This document shows, piece by piece, positions 7,891 through 16,633 of a DNA stretch of 64,000 nt. The position numbers and the translations under genes were made by a program. The notes beneath the pieces are model-generated. The model searched no databases. It was not told where the DNA came from and worked only from the letters and a program-made list of their open reading frames with translations. Source of the stretch: DATBVX01 sp963810775 (lineage in GTDB: Bacteria > Pseudomonadota > Gammaproteobacteria > Steroidobacterales > Steroidobacteraceae); NCBI GenBank assembly GCA_963810775.1, contig CAWEOT010000025.1, positions 1 through 64,000 of the forward strand, given 5' to 3'. How positions within the stretch are numbered: the first letter of the stretch is position 1; each line of letters opens with the position of its first letter.

Positions 7891-9362
7891 GGTTGCGGAT
7901 CATTGCTTCCTTGCACCGCGGTCTCGAGCGCGTGAATGCGCTGTTGAAGAATCCGTTCATCGGCTGTGGCCAGCAGCTCCGGCCTCGGCGCGATCAGGAT
8001 GGCCTGAAGGCGTCGGTCCAGGTTGTCGCGCTGCTCCATGCGCAGGCGAATCTGTGAGTCGAGCTCCCGGAACTGCGCATCGATCGTCGGCAGCAGCGGC
8101 TCGTAGTTTTGCCGCCGCAGGCGAATGATGTCGTCGAAGGCGTCGAAGCTGGTCTGCCAGGTCAGCAATTTCTTGCGCAGATCCTCCATGTCCAGGTAGT
8201 TGTGGAGCGCAGTCTGGAAATCGTGCGAGGCCATCACCTCCGTCAGGTAGTAGGTCTCCGGCGCGTCGGGCAGTGTGCGCAGACGAACGACCCACTCCTG
8301 GTCCTGCTTGATCTCCTCCCGCACCAGCGCCTTGAGGAATTTGCCTTCGCGGATGCTCCGGATCGAAGCATCGACCTTTTCCAGCTCTTCACCGAAGGAG
8401 ACGAGCGCCTTGTCGTAGAGGACAGCGGCGCGGCCGTACACATTCAACTTGCCGTACGCAAATGGCAGAGCGAGCTTGGCTTCCTGCACGGCACTGTCGG
8501 TCACGTCGCGCTCGACCAGCAGGTTCCAGGGAACCAGGGCTCGCTCGTAGTTCTCGGCAGAGGCGTACGCCCACCCGGCGCTGAGCAGCGCCTGGTTCGA
8601 ATACGGTCCTTCCAGGTGCACGCGATCGAAGGATCGTTCCGCGCGATCGAAATTGGCCGACTCGAGCATCAGCCTGCCGAGCACCATGTTGGACTTGTCC
8701 TCGATGGCGGCGGTGGCGGGATCAGAGCTCTTGATCTGACCAGCCTTGTCCAACTGCTGCAGGGCCTCGGCCGAACGCCCTGCCTGTAGCAACGCAATTC
8801 CAAGGTTGTACGCGGAGAACCCGCTCAAACTTTTCGCGCCCTGTAATCCCTTCAGGACATCCGCGGCATCTGCCGGCCGCCCAAGTGCCATGTAGACATT
8901 GGCACGCAGGAACTCGACCTCAGCCTGTATCGCGTCGGGTACCTTGCCGTGGATTCGCTCCAGCGCCTCGAGCGCGTTTTCCGCCTGACCTTTCTGAAAG
9001 TGGATGCGTGCCAGACGAAAGGCAGCTTCATTGCGTACGCTCTCCTCGACGTCGCCCTCGAGGACAGCCCGAATCGCGCGCCCGGCGCGAAGGTGCATCC
9101 GGTAATTGAGCTCGAAGTCGCCGACGGAAAAGTCCGCCTGCCTGATGTGGTAGTGGAGCGAATCGAGCTGCGGCTCGTCGACGCGGCGATGCTGGGCAAG
9201 TTCCGCGTCGAGCCGCTCGAGCGCCTCGAAAAAATCGCCCTGATAAGCTTGATAGAACGCCTCTCCGAAATAGAGATCCTTCAACTCGGCAGCCGGCAAC
9301 GGGCGCGTGGCCAGCAAAGCGGCCAACGCCAGTCCAAGCATCAGGTGCCGCGCGCGATGCAC
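7860..9362 (-). CDS. secreted TPR protein, N-terminal part (gene split by frameshift)
   Basis: The frame starts with GTG 9362, overlapping the TAG of the preceding gene. A signal peptide (MLGLALAALLATRPLPAAE) is followed by TPR repeats across about 30-350 (AYQGDFFEALERLDAELAQH, KGQAENALEALERIHGKVPD, AGRSAEALQQLDKAGQIKSS, AENYERALVPWNLLVERDV) and then a long helical region. The frame ends in unrelated residues (LSRSASNA) because of an apparent one-base loss near 7890; the true end is 7483-7890. The periplasmic TPR plan and place in the operon resemble PglI/AglT-type partners of AgmX, although sequence identity was not tested. Confidence 0.85.
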   Translation of the reverse strand: MHRARHLMLGLALAALLATRPLPAAELKDLYFGEAFYQAYQGDFFEALERLDAELAQHRRVDEPQLDSLHYHIRQADFSVGDFELNYRMHLRAGRAIRAVLEGDVEESVRNEAAFRLARIHFQKGQAENALEALERIHGKVPDAIQAEVEFLRANVYMALGRPADAADVLKGLQGAKSLSGFSAYNLGIALLQAGRSAEALQQLDKAGQIKSSDPATAAIEDKSNMVLGRLMLESANFDRAERSFDRVHLEGPYSNQALLSAGWAYASAENYERALVPWNLLVERDVTDSAVQEAKLALPFAYGKLNVYGRAAVLYDKALVSFGEELEKVDASIRSIREGKFLKALVREEIKQDQEWVVRLRTLPDAPETYYLTEVMASHDFQTALHNYLDMEDLRKKLLTWQTSFDAFDDIIRLRRQNYEPLLPTIDAQFRELDSQIRLRMEQRDNLDRRLQAILIAPRPELLATADERILQQRIHALETAVQGSNDPQPQLSRSASNA

Positions 9363-9895
9363 TAGTGCCAGTCTCCAACGTCGATCGCGGGCTTGCCGGA
9401 ATCCGGGCCGGCGAGCGTCACACCGATGAGCTTGGGCCCGATGTCCTTGCTGAAGGGGAAGCGCTCTGTCTGCGTGTATTCCTTGCCGCTCGCGAGTTTG
9501 CCGTTGAGCGAGATCGCGATCTCGTGCTGTCCGGTGGTGATGTTTCCGGTATAGATCCGCTGCACACCCCCTTTCTGCAGTGCTTCGAGTTCCTTGAAGG
9601 TGTAGATGTAGTGCGCGGCGAGTTGCCCGTCGATCTGAACCTGCACCGCATCGAGGCGGAAAGTCTCGCCCTGCGCAATCGCCACAAAGACGGCAACGTG
9701 AGTGTTGGACGGGTAGAGCAGCTTCTCCTCCAGCTGATTGAGGTCCGCTGCAATACTCAGGACGTCGGACTTGACCTCCTGGACCTGTTCATCGAGGCCT
9801 TTCATCTGCTCCCGCGCAGCGTCTTGCGTCCGACCTGGTGTCGCACAGACGCAAAGCAGGATGCTCAGCACGAAACTTCGGATTGCCTGGGACAT
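9362..9895 (-). CDS. secreted coiled-coil protein, first gene of the motor operon
   Basis: This 177-residue protein has a signal peptide (SFVLSILLCVCATPGRTQ), a short coiled coil (about 28-60: MKGLDEQVQEVKSDVLSIAADLNQLEEKLL) and a beta-rich C-terminal domain (VAVFVAIAQGETFRLDAVQVQIDGQ ...). It is the first gene of the operon and overlaps the next gene (TAGTG). Database names for similar proteins vary; I do not know a tested function. The coiled coil plus beta domain suggests an oligomeric periplasmic partner of the TPR proteins. Confidence 0.8.
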   Translation of the reverse strand: MSQAIRSFVLSILLCVCATPGRTQDAAREQMKGLDEQVQEVKSDVLSIAADLNQLEEKLLYPSNTHVAVFVAIAQGETFRLDAVQVQIDGQLAAHYIYTFKELEALQKGGVQRIYTGNITTGQHEIAISLNGKLASGKEYTQTERFPFSKDIGPKLIGVTLAGPDSGKPAIDVGDWH

Positions 9896-10665
9896 GGGCG
9901 AATACCTCTTCAGCGCAGCGCGGGTTTACGTCGGCCCGAGGAGCTCGGGCATTGCAAACTTGAAGATGGTGTCGAGCGTTCGGGCTATTTCAGCTCGACG
10001 CGCAGAGTTCGTTCACGCTCGGACCCTCGGCCTCGAGCGAAACACTCTCGTCTGTGGCAAGAGTTTGTGAGGTTGCAAGCTCCGAGCCAGCATTGAAGCG
10101 CGGGCCGCGGATGGCAGTGTGAGCGGACGAGCCCACTCTCAGTCGAAGGACATCCAGTCATGTTCCCCTCCCTACCACCAGGTGCAACGCATCGTCTGGA
10201 ACGCACCGAGCAGCCGGTTAGTCGACTGGATTTCGGCGGTCCCGCTGTCATGGAGCCCGTGCTCTTTAGACCGGAGACTTTGCGTCGCCACCTTTCGGTG
10301 GGTTTGCCCTGTCGTGAAACCGCGACCATCTTGCGCTGGTTTTGATCGGCCGGTGTGATCTGACTCACACATCACCAACGTATGGACTTGGGTGTTTCCT
10401 TGACTTAATCCTGCGTTTTCGCGTAAGTCCCCGCAGTTGCGAGCAACTAAACCATTCAGGATTTTGTGCGTTGAGTGTGGTTTTTTTTGGACAGTACCTA
10501 ATCGTTCCAACGTTGACTCGTCAGGTTGATTCTGCTTGCGCCGCGTTCGAAATTGTCTAATACGATGACACCGACGGCGTCGAATGCCTGCCGATTGACT
10601 TGTCCCCAGCGCGGACATGTATCAGTCGAGACGATGCCAGCTGATGAATACGTCTACTTTCTCGT
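9896..10665. other. 770-base non-coding region between the divergent motor operon and YncE-like gene
   Basis: No reading frame here looks coding: the longer ones are rich in Arg, Ser and Cys and lack ribosome sites. The base composition is less GC-rich than its surroundings around 10370-10560. It contains a perfect CRP-type palindrome (10354-10369) and a TTGACT hexamer at 10400-10405 followed 18 bases later by TAAGTC, a weak rightward promoter candidate. It must hold the promoter of the leftward operon starting at 9895. Confidence 0.6.
10354..10369. promoter_or_regulatory. CRP/Vfr-type operator
   Basis: The site TGTGATCTGACTCACA is an exact match to the CRP half-site pair TGTGA-N6-TCACA, extended by one paired base on each side. 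It lies 459 bases from the leftward motor operon and about 46 bases upstream of a TTGACT hexamer facing right. With a start site near 10436 it would sit around -74, close to a class I position. Binding and target are inferred. Confidence 0.6.
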
Positions 10666-10698
10666 TTGCGCGTGTTGCGGCTCTACGCTTCGCCCGAA

Positions 10699-11700
10699 GT
10701 GAGCGCCAACCTGAAAGGCATTCTCAGCCTCCTGGTCGCGATCGGCGGCTCCGGCGCACCGAGCGCTGTGGAAGCGGGAGCCGCGCCCATGACTCTGGAG
10801 GAAAAGATTCCGCTAGGCGACATCAAGGGACGCATCGATCACCTCGCCTTCGATCCCGTACGACGGCGCGTGTATGTGGCGGAACTTGGGAACAACAGTG
10901 TCGGGATCGTGGACATGAGGACGCGACAGCTGATCCGCACTGTGAGTGGCTTTGATGAGCCGCAAGGCATCGAGTACGAGCCCTCGACCGACACGATCTA
11001 CGTGGCTAACGCAGGAGATGGTTCTGTCCGCGTGTTTAGCGGTGAAGACTTCGCAGCTCTCGGCCGGATTGCCCTTGCTGATGACGCGGACAACGTGCGT
11101 ATCGACAAGCCTGCGCGTCGTGTTTACGTGGGATACGGCAGCGGAGCGCTCGCCATCATTGACGCCACAACTAGGCTGAGGTTGGCGGACATATCTCTGC
11201 AGGGTCACCCTGAGAGTTTCCAGTTGGATTCCTCGGGCGACCTCATCTTCGTGAACGTTCCCGATGCTGAGCAGATCGCGGTGGTGTCGCGCGCCAGCAG
11301 ACGACAGGTTGCGACCTGGTCAACGAACAAATTGCGCGCAAACTTTCCGCTCGCGCTCGACCCTGCGAGAAGTCGCGTGATCTCGATCTTCAGACATCCC
11401 GCGCGTCTCGAAGCATTCGAGATGCGAAGCGGACAGCGAGTGACTGGAAGCGACGTCTGCGGCGACTCGGATGACGTGTTCGTCGATTCAAAGCGCAATC
11501 GCGTCTACGTGATCTGCGGAGCAGGCTATGTAGACACCTTCTATTCGTCGCAAGGCACTTACACGCGCGTCGCTCGGCTCACCACCTCGAGTGGCTCGAG
11601 AACCGGCCTTTTCGTTTCCCAGCTCGACCGCCTTCTGATCGCCGTTCGCGCTTCGCGAGGAGAGGACGCCGCGATCTGGGTGCTGCGACCGAGTCAATGA
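10699..11700 (+). CDS. YncE-like beta-propeller protein, probably secreted
   Basis: The protein (about 333 residues) carries repeated propeller blades of the YncE/surface-layer type: DHLAFDPVRRRVYVAELGNN, GIEYEPSTDTIYVANAGDGS, NVRIDKPARRVYVGYGSG, VFVDSKRNRVYVICGAG. A hydrophobic stretch (LKGILSLLVAIGGSGAPSAVEA) near the start acts as a signal peptide. GTG 10699 places this signal at the N-terminus; TTG 10666 is an alternative, and an out-of-frame ATG at 10644 with MNTSTFSF could be the start if one base were wrong here. No ribosome site is convincing. YncE-type proteins bind DNA or act as periplasmic propellers; the role here is unknown. Confidence 0.75.
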   Translation: MSANLKGILSLLVAIGGSGAPSAVEAGAAPMTLEEKIPLGDIKGRIDHLAFDPVRRRVYVAELGNNSVGIVDMRTRQLIRTVSGFDEPQGIEYEPSTDTIYVANAGDGSVRVFSGEDFAALGRIALADDADNVRIDKPARRVYVGYGSGALAIIDATTRLRLADISLQGHPESFQLDSSGDLIFVNVPDAEQIAVVSRASRRQVATWSTNKLRANFPLALDPARSRVISIFRHPARLEAFEMRSGQRVTGSDVCGDSDDVFVDSKRNRVYVICGAGYVDTFYSSQGTYTRVARLTTSSGSRTGLFVSQLDRLLIAVRASRGEDAAIWVLRPSQ

Positions 11701-11707
11701 GACCGGA

Positions 11708-11750
11708 TGGCCAGGGGCGGACTCGAACCACCGACACGCGGATTTTCAGT
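11708..11750 (-). repeat. tRNA-Phe 3'-half remnant (putative att site) 1
   Basis: Forty-three bases match the intact tRNA-Phe at 39758-39833 from the anticodon loop to the acceptor stem, with one mismatch (A to C at 11722). Similarity stops abruptly on the 5' side of the anticodon loop, the same base as in the remnant at 33521-33549. The orientation is that of the intact tRNA. It starts eight bases after the YncE-like stop. Confidence 0.8.
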
Positions 11751-11761
11751 GGCGACCTTGC

Positions 11762-12823
11762 CTAAGAACGCACCAGCGGCCCGGCGAGCGGAATACCTAA
11801 CGCCTCGTACGCCTTGCCATCGGCAACGCGGGCGCTGAACCAATTGGGATACGGCGCGACTGGTCGGGTCGCCGCGTCGAGCTGTGCCAGATCATCGGCG
11901 TCCAGCGTGACGTCGGCGGCGCCGAGATTCGCCTCGAGCTGTTTCACGCTGGCGGCTCCGACGAGGAGCGCCGATACCGTCGGGCGGGTCAGCAGCCACG
12001 CCAGGGAGACCTGCGCGGGTACCGCGTCATGCTTCTTGCCAATCGACTGCAACAGATCGATCAGGTCGTAGGCGCGCTCGCGGTCGTAGGGTAGGAACTC
12101 AAAACTGGCCAGGCGTGCGCCAAGGTCACCCTTGGGAGTCGCGCGCGTGTATTTGCCACTCAGGAATCCGCCGGCAAGCGGACTCCAGACCATCACACCA
12201 ATGCCGGCATCGGCGCAGAACGGTACGAGCTCGTGTTCGAGATCGCGACCCAGGAGTGAGTAGTAGACCTCGGCCGCCCTGAACGGGCTCCAGCCGCGAG
12301 CGCGCTGCACACCGACCGCCTTCGCGGCGAGCCAGGCGGGCCAGTTTGAAAAGCCGATGTAGCGCACCTTGCCCTGGCGCACGAGATCCTCGAGCGCCTC
12401 GATCGTCTCCTCGATCGGCGTCAGCGCATCGACCTTATGAACGAGATAGAGATCGATGTAATCCGTGCCGAGACGCGTGAGGCTCCCCTCCACCGCTGCG
12501 AGAATGTGTCTGCGGGAGAGCCCCGACTCGATCAGCGCCGGGCCCATGCGATTGGCGACCTTGGTCGCGATCACTACTTCCTTGCGGCGGGCGCCGATCG
12601 CCTTACCGAGGATTCGCTCGGAGTCGCCGCCCGCGTAAACGTCCGCGGAATTGAAGAAGTTGACACCGCGGTCGATCGCACGCGCCACCAGTTCATTCGC
12701 TCCCAGCTGATCTACTTTGAACGTGGACGCGAACGGCCCTTCCTTGATCGTTCCGAAGGTCATGCTGCCGAGGGCGAGCCGAGAGACGATCAGTCCTGTG
12801 TCACCGAGCCGAGCGTATTGCAT
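11762..12823 (-). CDS. aldo/keto reductase
   Basis: About 353 residues with the family's features: N-terminal YARLGDTGLIVSRLALGSMTFG, the Asp/Tyr of the tetrad in FFNSADVYAGG, Lys in VVIATKVANR and His in IDLYLVHKVD, then the NADPH-binding end with SVKQLEANLGA. These enzymes reduce aldehydes and ketones with NADPH in the cytoplasm. The ATG at 12823 is preferred to GTG 12832 because a GAGGTGG ribosome site lies just before it and would overlap the GTG. The gene follows the tRNA remnant and has no close operon partner. Confidence 0.9.
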   Translation of the reverse strand: MQYARLGDTGLIVSRLALGSMTFGTIKEGPFASTFKVDQLGANELVARAIDRGVNFFNSADVYAGGDSERILGKAIGARRKEVVIATKVANRMGPALIESGLSRRHILAAVEGSLTRLGTDYIDLYLVHKVDALTPIEETIEALEDLVRQGKVRYIGFSNWPAWLAAKAVGVQRARGWSPFRAAEVYYSLLGRDLEHELVPFCADAGIGVMVWSPLAGGFLSGKYTRATPKGDLGARLASFEFLPYDRERAYDLIDLLQSIGKKHDAVPAQVSLAWLLTRPTVSALLVGAASVKQLEANLGAADVTLDADDLAQLDAATRPVAPYPNWFSARVADGKAYEALGIPLAGPLVRS

Positions 12824-13019
12824 GGATACCACCTCGCTGTCTCAGTAGGGGCATTGGAACACTGCACCAGCCGAGGCGACAACCGCGCGGATCTGCGGCG
12901 AGAATGAGCCGGGCGGTCTCGCCCGACCGCGTGAGATAGCTGCGGCCCTAGCTCACGAAACGTCGCGCTAGCGTTGCGACGTGAACGAGCAACTGCGCCC
13001 TTTTGGACATCGGTAAAGA

Positions 13020-13049
13020 GAAGGCCCCGGCATTTGCGCCGAGGCCTTC
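13020..13049 (-). terminator. probable Rho-independent terminator of the gene at 13098
   Basis: The arms GAAGGCC and GGCCTTC pair, with a second inner GGC/GCC pairing, to make a stable hairpin 48 bases past the stop. On the minus strand it is followed by CTCTTTACC, a modest T-rich tract. Confidence 0.55.
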
Positions 13050-13097
13050 GAAGAAATAGCAGCGCAGCGCTGGTGGCCTGCAGCCGCCAAGACTCTC

Positions 13098-13925
13098 TTA
13101 ATGATGCGTTTGCTCGGCCCGGCGTTTGCGCATCAGGAAAATCGCCGCAATCACGATTACGACCAGCACGATCCAGATCCACCGCCGATCAGATTTCGGT
13201 TTTTCTTCACCCGTGATCACAACCGGCGCATCAGAAGCAGCTGCCGGCGCCTCGGCCGCGGGTGCTTCGCTCATAGTCTCGGCCGGAGGTGTCTCGGTCA
13301 TAGCGGCGGCAGGGGGTGTCTCGGTGGCCGCTGGTGTTTCGGCGGGCGCCGCCATGGCGGGTGCGGCCGCTGCAGGGGGAGCATCGAGAGTAGCCTGCAC
13401 CTCCTTCTCTGTAAGGATCTCCGGCGGCCCGGGCGTGACGATGGTTGCCGTCAACTGGTCGCCTTCCTTCAGCTCCGTGACCTTAACCCGCTGGCCCTCC
13501 ATGTATATGTCGACACCGCGTTTGTCGAGCTCGCTCTGCGTGAAGCGGCGGAGACCTTGCTCGGTACGCACGGTGACGGAAGTACCTATCTGGCGCGTGA
13601 CGACACCCTTCTTCACCTCAGTCACGTACACCGGACGAGACGTCGTGGTCGTCGTGACCGTGGCGCTGCCCTTCATGCCCGGCTTGAGGTCATGCACGGA
13701 CATCGACTTGCCGTCCACCGTGAACTTGAAGTCCTCAGGCACCGTTAACGCACGCGTGCCATTCTGATCACGGACGACGACGTTGTTGCCGTCCACCGCA
13801 ATGACCTCGAACATGAGGACGTCGGTCTTCACGGTCTGGGTTTGCGCCGTCACCCCGCCCGTACCGAGCAGCGTCAGCGCGAGGGCCGCGAGAACGGCCC
13901 ACGATATTCTGAAGCGATTTCCCAT
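13098..13925 (-). CDS. secreted/membrane-anchored protein with C-terminal helix, function unknown
   Basis: The protein (275 residues) starts MGNRFRISW with a signal peptide (LAALALTLLGTGGVTAQ). A beta-rich N-domain (about 30-165) contains VLMFEVIAVDGNNVVVRDQNG and two more segments (VVTRQIGTSVTVRTEQGLRRF, VKVTELKEGDQLTATIV) resembling small OB/SH3-like barrels. About 80 residues rich in Ala, Pro, Glu and Thr with ETPPA repeats follow, and then a C-terminal helix (WIWIVLVVIVIAAIFLM) and RKRR. It should be held in the inner membrane with the beta domain in the periplasm. A longer upstream frame to 14432 is not coding. I do not recognise a characterised family. Confidence 0.75.
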   Translation of the reverse strand: MGNRFRISWAVLAALALTLLGTGGVTAQTQTVKTDVLMFEVIAVDGNNVVVRDQNGTRALTVPEDFKFTVDGKSMSVHDLKPGMKGSATVTTTTTSRPVYVTEVKKGVVTRQIGTSVTVRTEQGLRRFTQSELDKRGVDIYMEGQRVKVTELKEGDQLTATIVTPGPPEILTEKEVQATLDAPPAAAAPAMAAPAETPAATETPPAAAMTETPPAETMSEAPAAEAPAAASDAPVVITGEEKPKSDRRWIWIVLVVIVIAAIFLMRKRRAEQTHH

Positions 13926-14020
13926 GATTCTTCTCCCCGTGTTTGTTGTGCTTAGTGGCCCTTGGATCGATATCGTGGATCGGGTATGGCGCAGCTTACG
14001 CCAAGACTGCGCAACATGAA

Positions 14021-15112
14021 TCATTCCTTGGCACCGTCCTTGGCCGCTTTGTCCGCGGCTGCGGCAGGGTGCGCGGCCTCTTCGAGCGTCTTCTTGCACA
14101 GGTCCGCCTCCCCGAGGGCGCGGTCCACAGCGGCTTTCGCAACCACTGACACGCCGGCGGTTGCCGCGGCCAGGGCGCCAGATGCCACGCCCTTGCCGCC
14201 AATCCCCACCCTCGGGCTCGCGAGTGTTCCTTCGAGCTTGATGAAGGGGTTGGTAAACATTCCCGGGCTGACGCCGATGCCCTCGCGCGGACGGGTGTTG
14301 AAATCGACGGTGAGCTGCTCCGTGTGAAGATCCACCTTGCCGTTCGCGGTGATGGTGACCTTCGCAGTCTGCATCAGCACCGGCTCGACCGTCGCCTGGC
14401 CGTGCACGATGTCGACGCGAGCGACGGTGCAATCCAGCTGGGTGTACGGGTCCTCCGCCGAGAACGGGTTCAGCTTGCTCGCAAGCTGGGCGAAGATGTC
14501 GCCACCGACCATGGTGAATATATCCTTGGTCTTGCCGGGTCCCTGCGTCAGCAGGACCTGCCCGTTGGCGCTCGATGCAATTTGGTGTGGCGAGACGCCG
14601 CTCGCCTGGAGGTTTGCGGCGATGCTCGTCGGCGGTACGAGGCGCGGGTCAATCTCGTCGCCGGTCACGAGGCCGGCGCGCATGTTCTTGATGGCGAGAT
14701 CAAGCTTCAGGTCAGCGGCTCCGTCGCTGGTCGACTTCAGCTTGACCGCGCTGTCGAGCGTGCCCTCGATCCCGCCTTTCGCGCGCCCCTCGAACGCCAG
14801 TTGACCTGAGTCGACGATCAGCGTGCCATCGACGTCTTTCAGCACTCCCGCGGACAGCTTCATTTCGGTAACGACGAAATGCACCTTCGCATCGGCACTC
14901 TTCAGCTTGTCGAGCGGTATCGGCTCCTCGCTGAAGACGTACTTCTGCTTCGGCTCTTTCGCGGGCTGTTTCGCGTCTGCGGGCGGGGCGCTCGCAGCAC
15001 CGGGCGATTTCGCCTTTGCCTTGCCGTCCGCTTGCTCGGTGGCGGGAGGTGTCAGGTCGATAAGAGGCGAGGCAAGGTCAGCCTCGATATGTTTCTTGCC
15101 ATTCCGGGCCAT
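14021..15112 (-). CDS. AsmA family protein, C-terminal part (gene split by frameshift)
   Basis: The frame gives 363 residues: the start of the AsmA C-domain (EADLASPLIDLTPP), a Lys/Ala/Pro linker, then the typical AsmA/DUF748-like repeats (VHFVVTEMKLSAGVLKDVDG, GIEGTLDSAVKLKSTSDG, LTVDFNTRPREGIGVSP) and an Ala-rich tail. The first residues (ARNGKKHIEADL) are the expected continuation of the upstream frame, which ends KTEISGVGVDG. An extra base (or two missing) around 15105-15120 is the likely cause of the split. AsmA proteins are inner-membrane-anchored periplasmic bridges involved in lipid transport or outer-membrane homeostasis. Confidence 0.8.
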   Translation of the reverse strand: MARNGKKHIEADLASPLIDLTPPATEQADGKAKAKSPGAASAPPADAKQPAKEPKQKYVFSEEPIPLDKLKSADAKVHFVVTEMKLSAGVLKDVDGTLIVDSGQLAFEGRAKGGIEGTLDSAVKLKSTSDGAADLKLDLAIKNMRAGLVTGDEIDPRLVPPTSIAANLQASGVSPHQIASSANGQVLLTQGPGKTKDIFTMVGGDIFAQLASKLNPFSAEDPYTQLDCTVARVDIVHGQATVEPVLMQTAKVTITANGKVDLHTEQLTVDFNTRPREGIGVSPGMFTNPFIKLEGTLASPRVGIGGKGVASGALAAATAGVSVVAKAAVDRALGEADLCKKTLEEAAHPAAAADKAAKDGAKE

Positions 15113-16424
15113 CGACGCCCACTCCAGAGATCTCGGTTTTACCGATGCTCGACTTGAGGTTCTTCAGCTCGAGCTTGTCGCGGCTTTCGAGGTAATTTCC
15201 GCTCATGGTGAAGGGCTTGTCCGGCAGCCCCTTGCGCAGCTTCATCAGGTTCTCGGCGCCGATTTCGAAACGGATGTCGGCGTCCCGGTCGCGAGCCAGG
15301 CGGATCGTGCCGTCGGCTTTCACCTGTGCGCCGGCCAACTTGGCGCTCAGCCCCTCGAGCTTGACCTCCTTGCGCGAGGACGCGACGCGCCCGCTGACTT
15401 TCAGGGCCTCGGCCGGCAGGCCGGTCACATCGAATACCTTCGCGAGCCGGGCCACGTCCGCGACCGAGACTTCGAACCGGAGGTCGGAGCCGGGCAGGCC
15501 GAGAGTTTGAAGCGTTCCGTTTGTTTTAGCCGTGATGTCGCCGAGCTTCGCGTCGAGATCGAGCTGGGTAAGCTTGCCGGCGTCCTTCAGCTTGGCGTCG
15601 ACGCTCAGCGCACCCGTCGCGACGACCGGCAATCGAAGGTTCTTGAGCATCCCGCCGAGGTCCGCATGCTCGAGCTTCAGGGCGAGATCCGCGCCGTCCA
15701 GCGGATCGAGACGGCCGAGGCTACCGTTGATGTCGAGTTGCAGCCTTTCGATCGCGCCCTGGATCGCCATGCGGATGTTCCGCCCGGAGAAGAGCGCCTC
15801 GATTGGCCCCACGTGTCCCTCCAGTGAAGTCCGGTAGTCGTCGAGTTTTCCTTTCCCGGAGATCGCCAAGAGACCGTCCTTTCCTGGGTCGATAGTTAAC
15901 GTCTCAAGGCGTGCGACGCGGTCCGGCTTCCCGGGCTCGCGATATGTGACCTCCACATTGCTGATCTTGGCGTGCAGGATGACCGCCGGGAACTTGGTGG
16001 CGCCCTCGGGCGGAGTCTCCTCTTCCGGTGCACCGCCGAACGCCCAGTTGCCCTTGCCCTCGCGATTTTTTTCGAGGAGAACCGAGACGTCACTCAGCTC
16101 GAACGAGCGCACGTCCACGGGTCCTGAGATCAGCGACCACAGCCCGATCTGCGTCGAGAGGCGCCCGATCTCGACCATCTGCGGCTTCGAGCCCCATTCC
16201 GCATTGCCGACGCGAACGCGCTCGGCGAGGACAGAGACGGACGGGAGCACTTTGAGCTGCAATGCCCCATCGATTGCGAAAGGCCGGCCTATCTTCTTGG
16301 TGACGAAGGCCTCGATGCGGCCCTTGTGTCCACCCAGATCGGCGAAAGCGATGTAGAGCACGATCGCGAGGAGCAGAGCTCCCACGACGGAAAGAGCGAT
16401 GACGACGAGACGGCGAGGTGACAC
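15078..16424 (-). CDS. AsmA family protein, N-terminal part (gene split by frameshift)
   Basis: The N-terminus has one membrane helix (LVVIALSVVGALLLAIVLYIAF) followed by the AsmA signature GRIEAFVTKKIGRPFAIDGALQLKV, the chorein/AsmA N-domain, and repeated beta strands with VSVLAERVRVGN and FELSDVSVLLEKN. The frame is 448 residues and stops shortly after GKTEISG; the continuation lies in 14021-15112, making a protein of about 805 residues. A second AsmA protein is encoded at 48718-50766; the two share the general plan, not close sequence. The gene stands alone on this strand, 210 bases from the DUF2490 gene. Confidence 0.85.
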   Translation of the reverse strand: MSPRRLVVIALSVVGALLLAIVLYIAFADLGGHKGRIEAFVTKKIGRPFAIDGALQLKVLPSVSVLAERVRVGNAEWGSKPQMVEIGRLSTQIGLWSLISGPVDVRSFELSDVSVLLEKNREGKGNWAFGGAPEEETPPEGATKFPAVILHAKISNVEVTYREPGKPDRVARLETLTIDPGKDGLLAISGKGKLDDYRTSLEGHVGPIEALFSGRNIRMAIQGAIERLQLDINGSLGRLDPLDGADLALKLEHADLGGMLKNLRLPVVATGALSVDAKLKDAGKLTQLDLDAKLGDITAKTNGTLQTLGLPGSDLRFEVSVADVARLAKVFDVTGLPAEALKVSGRVASSRKEVKLEGLSAKLAGAQVKADGTIRLARDRDADIRFEIGAENLMKLRKGLPDKPFTMSGNYLESRDKLELKNLKSSIGKTEISGVGVDGPEWQETYRG

Positions 16425-16633
16425 GGCTCTGACGCTCCTGACGGTAAATTAGTCTTGAACCCGCAGTGCAGCCTTTGCTTCCTATTTTAAGCACGCGCTG
16501 GGAGCCGCGGCTTTTTATTTTTTATCAGCAGTCCCATGTCCCGGTTCAGCGGCGACACGCTGACCTTCGTGTCCTGGCACTTTCAGCGCACGAATGGGGT
16601 CTATCGCCCAAGGAGGAATCGCAAGATTGGGGC

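Noticed and set aside
6736..7935. A 399-codon plus-strand frame opposite the TPR genes
   Set aside because: It mirrors the codon pattern of the TPR genes and is Arg/Leu/Val-rich without motifs; the minus-strand TPR repeats are convincing.
9985..10618. Minus-strand frames of 127 and 148 codons in the 9.9-10.7 kb gap
   Set aside because: Arg/Ser/Cys-rich, no ribosome site, no domain pattern, and they overlap each other and the CRP-type site.
13926..14432. Longer start (14432) of the 13098 gene
   Set aside because: The extra 169 residues are antisense-like His/Arg/Gly sequence overlapping the AsmA part; MGNRFRISW with a signal peptide is the natural start.
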